A stretch of DNA of 64,000 bases from Lingula anatina (Eukaryota > Brachiopoda > Lingulata > Lingulida > Lingulidae): NCBI RefSeq assembly GCF_001039355.2, contig NW_019774725.1:147336-211335 (forward strand), written 5' to 3'. Shown here in pieces: positions 60,502 to 64,000 of the stretch (positions within the stretch are counted from its first letter, which is position 1; each line of letters opens with the position of its first letter). Below the pieces are notes generated by a model. That model had not been told where the DNA came from. It saw only the letters and a list, made by a program, of their open reading frames with translations, and searched no databases. The translations under genes were made by a program, and so were the position numbers.

Positions 60502-62553
60502 GTCTTTGGTTTGTAACATTGAGAAGTCTTGAGCATGTATTCAATGGAGTAAATGAACTGTAAATTTAGTTTGTTGTTACATGACATATGGTACCATATA
60601 GTGCTTCACTCCACTGTACCCATCACTCATATGTTTTTCAGAGTAACACCTGCTTGATAGATGGTGTATGTTACAGTACATGTCAAGTGAACCCAGGGGA
60701 CAATACAACAGTCTGTTATTCCAATACCACAGCATACAACTGGACTTCAGCAGAAGGTACGTAAAAAGCTGTCTTTGTGCTTTTTTAAAACAATCTTATG
60801 CGTGGCCTTGAACTAAACTTTCCTTAACATAGGAATCAGTGTCAAGCACAATAGTGATATAAGATATTTTGGAAGTCTCAAGTAAAATACTTCTCTGCTT
60901 TTGACAGCAGTACACTTGGTTTATGATTCAATTTTAAACAATACCTTTATGATACCTTTATACCTTTTTAGCATGTAACAAAATGGTTGATACTGGTAGT
61001 ACAGTTAAGGCAGTGTCAGATGCCAACATGGCAGTTATCTTAGGAGGTGTGCTGGGGAGCATATCGTTTATTGCTGTGACTCTAATAGTGGTTGCAGCAA
61101 TTATACATGTCCTACATTGGAAATCTAAGCAAAAGAAAAGGTAAGTTTTTAAGTAGATGTTTATTCCTTTAATAATTAGTTTTCTTCACAAAAGCAATAG
61201 TTATATTTTTTATCCTTTAGTCAGTCTATCTTTTATTTGGCACCTTAACATCATCCTGTAGCTGTGAGATTCATCCATCTCAAGGCAATTTCAGTGTACT
61301 AAAGAAATATGGAAGCCTTATTGTGTCTACTTTGTAATTATTATGAATAACATAATTGTCACTTAATCATTATTATTGTTATTGTTATTATTATTATTCA
61401 CTAATTTAACAGAGATTTAATGATTGAGTATGTCATGATAAAATCAGCCCTAGAGAACTGTATTTTTTCTTAATTTTATAATTGACAATGTCTGGTTTAT
61501 TGTTTGTTGCAGTTAGCGAAAGTTTTGTAGAAAGAAGTTCTATTGTACATTCTATGTCCATCAGGATCTGCCAAGAAATATACTGGCATACTTTTAGTGC
61601 ATAATTGGTTTTGGTTGCTTACAATGTAAAAGATAATGGGTTTTGCAGAGAGAACATCTCTTAAAAGTGTTTTATTTTCTGAATTGACTTTTTTTTTAAG
61701 GAAAAACCAATATTTGGAATCCAATTTGGCACCCAGACTGAGTAAAACATCCCATTTAGGCTATGTCTGTGCCCAGAACACAGATGTGCTGAGAGGAGAC
61801 AGATACATTGGTAATCCAACTGCTATTGGCAGAGACAACCAGGGATACCAGAGCTCTACAGAAAGATATGACAGAGGCTCCAAATACCAACAGAACAACA
61901 GACATCAACCAGCCTATAAGATAGGACGACAGATATATATACCTCCACCAGATTATTGAACAACATCATCCCAGACTTATATGAGGTTTTAAAAATGATT
62001 TTGCATTTTTTGATAACAGACTTAAACAAAATTTATTTAAAACATCATAATAGGAGTGCAACACACCTTAAACTTTCCAGTAATATCTCAAACAGAGAAT
62101 TACTGTAGCTGACTGGTAATGGACACTTTCTAGGATACAATGCATGTAAAATCTTATTGAAACGCACAATGAATACAATAAGATAAATGGGATGGTGCAT
62201 TTGGTTTCGACACATCGTACCCATTCCTTACCAACAGAGTGGGAAAAGTGACATTGCACTCTGTGATTATTTTCCAACCCATGCATGCCAGCATCCTTAT
62301 TTTTAAATCACAATCTCCATATGTACTAATATGTGCTTGTTTTCTTATACTTGAGAGCAAAAAAGTTGAAACTTCAGCTTAAGCCTTCTGCAATGCAACT
62401 TTTATGAAAATTTATTGTTTACATTTTAATATTTTTTACTTAATTATCTTTTATCTGGGACCCATGAATTGTTTGATGGTTCCTAGCTTTTACTAAATTT
62501 ATTAATTTTTTTTAATATTTTATTATTTTAAAATTGCTAATGTTACTTGTATG
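60502..62553 (+). other. Second, near-identical copy of the last three VWDE-like exons and 3' UTR
   Basis: Matches 58451-60498 almost base for base, including introns, at an offset of 2,051-2,055. Exons: 60642-60756, 60972-61140, 61701-61959 (same lengths 115, 169, 259; splice sites and TGA intact). Residue differences seen: NNTCMID to SNTCLID, CYANTT to CYSNTT, LIAVAA to LIVVAA, YISNPT to YIGNPT. It begins immediately after an N (60499). Most likely an unmerged allele at a contig join; a true tandem duplication giving an alternative 3' end is the alternative. Confidence 0.9.
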
Positions 62554-62601
62554 CATAAAATGACTAGTACTTTTAATTGCTAATGTTACTTACGTACTTA
62601 A

Positions 62602-62607
62602 AATAAA
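62602..62607 (+). terminator. Polyadenylation signal, VWDE-like gene
   Basis: AATAAA in unique sequence about 640 bases after the second-copy TGA. It is the only canonical signal I found downstream of either copy. Confidence 0.5.
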
Positions 62608-62625
62608 TCTAAGTGAGCATTTATG

Positions 62626-63815
62626 TACATTATAGCCTGCACCTGCATGCAAAATACATCCACTTACCCTTCAAATGTGTGATCAACATCAAGAATATTA
62701 TTGTACATTAGACCCTAGACTGCACAATACAAAAAATTACAAATAATATTCATAATATGATAATAATAATATAAAGCATATAGCCTGAAAAAAGTGTTTT
62801 CATCTAGATGTGCAACAATAATCCACATTTTACAATGTATATTTTGGTAATTTAGAAGTGATCAATGGTGCTTTTTTATTTTATTTAAGTGTCGGTCCTG
62901 CTTAATTTCCTTTTGTCAAGTGAGATGATAAATACATGACTTTATGGCCTTTTTACAGCTCACAAAAAAAAAACAAAAAAAAAGTAAATAGATAAATCAT
63001 TAATTGCAAGACAGCACTGCATCTACATGTAGATATATATTTAGAAAATGTTTAAACAAGTGTTTGTGTATGCGTGTGTACAAAAGACCCCCCCCCCCTT
63101 TAAATTATCCTGGATCCGCCCCCGTAAAGGTCCATTTGAAGAAAACAGAAAAGTAAAAAAATAATGATATATCCGCGAATTTTACTTTTTATCCCACTAT
63201 CTGGTGACGTTGCTTTGGGGAATTTTCGTATTCAGTAACGAAGGTTTTAGTAATGGAAATTTTAATAATAACTTCTTCGGATAATATTCGCACGTCATTA
63301 AAACTAACAAAAATTAGGGGTATTACGAGATGTGAGTTTATTTTACTGACACATTTTATCCTTAACCTCTATTTATTTTTTCACATATCCTTAGGTTTAA
63401 AATTTAGTCCATTTTCGTTTTTTATGTGAAAACAGATAAACCTAGTAATTATCTATAGTGATTATAGTTTGCTAGACTATTGTTAGTTAAGTTCCACTTG
63501 GACAAATAATTCTCGACTTTAAAAATTGTATTATGGATTAAAAACAAAGAAACGCGCAGACCAATATACTTGCTTTTAAACACGGTTTATCCAGTTTGTA
63601 AAAGTAAATTTTTCCATTAAGCGGAGGGCATACGTCCACTTCATCATTTTGCAAGTGGGAATACAGCACACCAAATGGTATGAAAATAACTAGCTTATCA
63701 CACGAAGCCCTGTATCGGCAAGTCCCCTAGCCAATCTTAAAATAAGGTCGCCGAAAAAACGGTTGAATAACATGCGAACAAGCCAAAAGAAACACGATAA
63801 AGCAGAACGTAATGT
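62626..63815. other. Spacer after the VWDE-like gene
   Basis: AT-rich, with a C9 tract and TGGATCCGCC repeat fragment at 63085-63130 and a duplicated CCAAAAGAAACACG (63782 and 63822). No gene seen. Confidence 0.5.
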
Positions 63816-64000
63816 GAATCGGCCAAAAGAAACACGTCTTCGAATGCATTCTACAAGGATGTAAGGCATTTATAAATGATTTATTGAATAATCTCGATCA
63901 TTCTAAAGCTCTCAAAAATGATTTTATAATTGATCCAGAAGAACATAAAGGTTCGCCTTTTATTGTTAGAATGAAGTCTACCGTAACCTCCAATCAAAAT
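63816..64000 (+). CDS. Possible partial exon of an unknown gene at the right edge
   Basis: A stop-free frame runs from just after a TGA near 63813 to the window end (about 60 codons), with normal amino-acid composition: FECILQGCKAFINDLL, then NNLDHSKALKNDFIIDPEEH, then GSPFIVRMKSTVT. I recognise no family, see no ATG with context and no clear acceptor. It could be a genuine 5' or internal exon continuing rightwards, or a transposon-derived fragment. Confidence 0.3.

Overview
This is a window of nuclear DNA from an invertebrate animal. It is AT-rich, the genes are split into many exons by short to medium GT-AG introns, and introns and spacers are full of microsatellites, homopolymers and small foldback (MITE-like) elements. 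Gene content (KMT5-type histone methyltransferase, caprin, CYTH phosphatase, a C-type-lectin/VWDE-like membrane protein) fits a bilaterian, most likely a marine lophotrochozoan or invertebrate deuterostome; the sequence alone does not let me go further. Two single N characters (36121 and 60499) mark assembly joins.

Layout: (1) 136-4857, minus strand: ankyrin-repeat protein of at least 321 residues, 11 exons found, running off the left edge. (2) 7513-10068, minus: type I membrane protein with signal peptide, Ig-like domain, LDL-receptor class A module, one membrane segment and a long tail with two PPPY motifs. (3) 11075-12262, minus: complete 172-residue CYTH-domain enzyme, head to head with (4) 13352-16917, plus: KMT5B/C (SUV420) H4K20 methyltransferase, 602 residues. 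(5) 20166-28917, plus: caprin, 656 residues, ending in RGG-rich exons. (6) 32107-59904, plus: a very large 38-exon gene for a predicted 1,962-residue membrane protein: signal peptide, C-type lectin domain, somatomedin B, D8C, VWDE-type linker, von Willebrand D, EGF, then 17 tandem 37-residue four-cysteine cassettes each on its own 111-nt phase 0-0 exon, one divergent cassette, a membrane helix and a short tyrosine-rich tail. (7) 60502-62553: a near-identical second copy of the last three exons and 3' UTR of gene 6, beginning just after an N. (8) 63816-64000: a possible exon of a further gene cut by the right edge.

The genes do not form a pathway. The most interesting part is the cassette array of gene 6: two cassette types (A and B) alternate, the paralogous introns show recent segmental duplication, two decayed cassette exons are visible, one duplicated intron has a clean transposon insertion with empty paralogous sites for comparison, and every cassette exon can be skipped without changing the reading frame. 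All exon structures were assembled by hand from splice signals and reading frame and have not been checked against transcripts.
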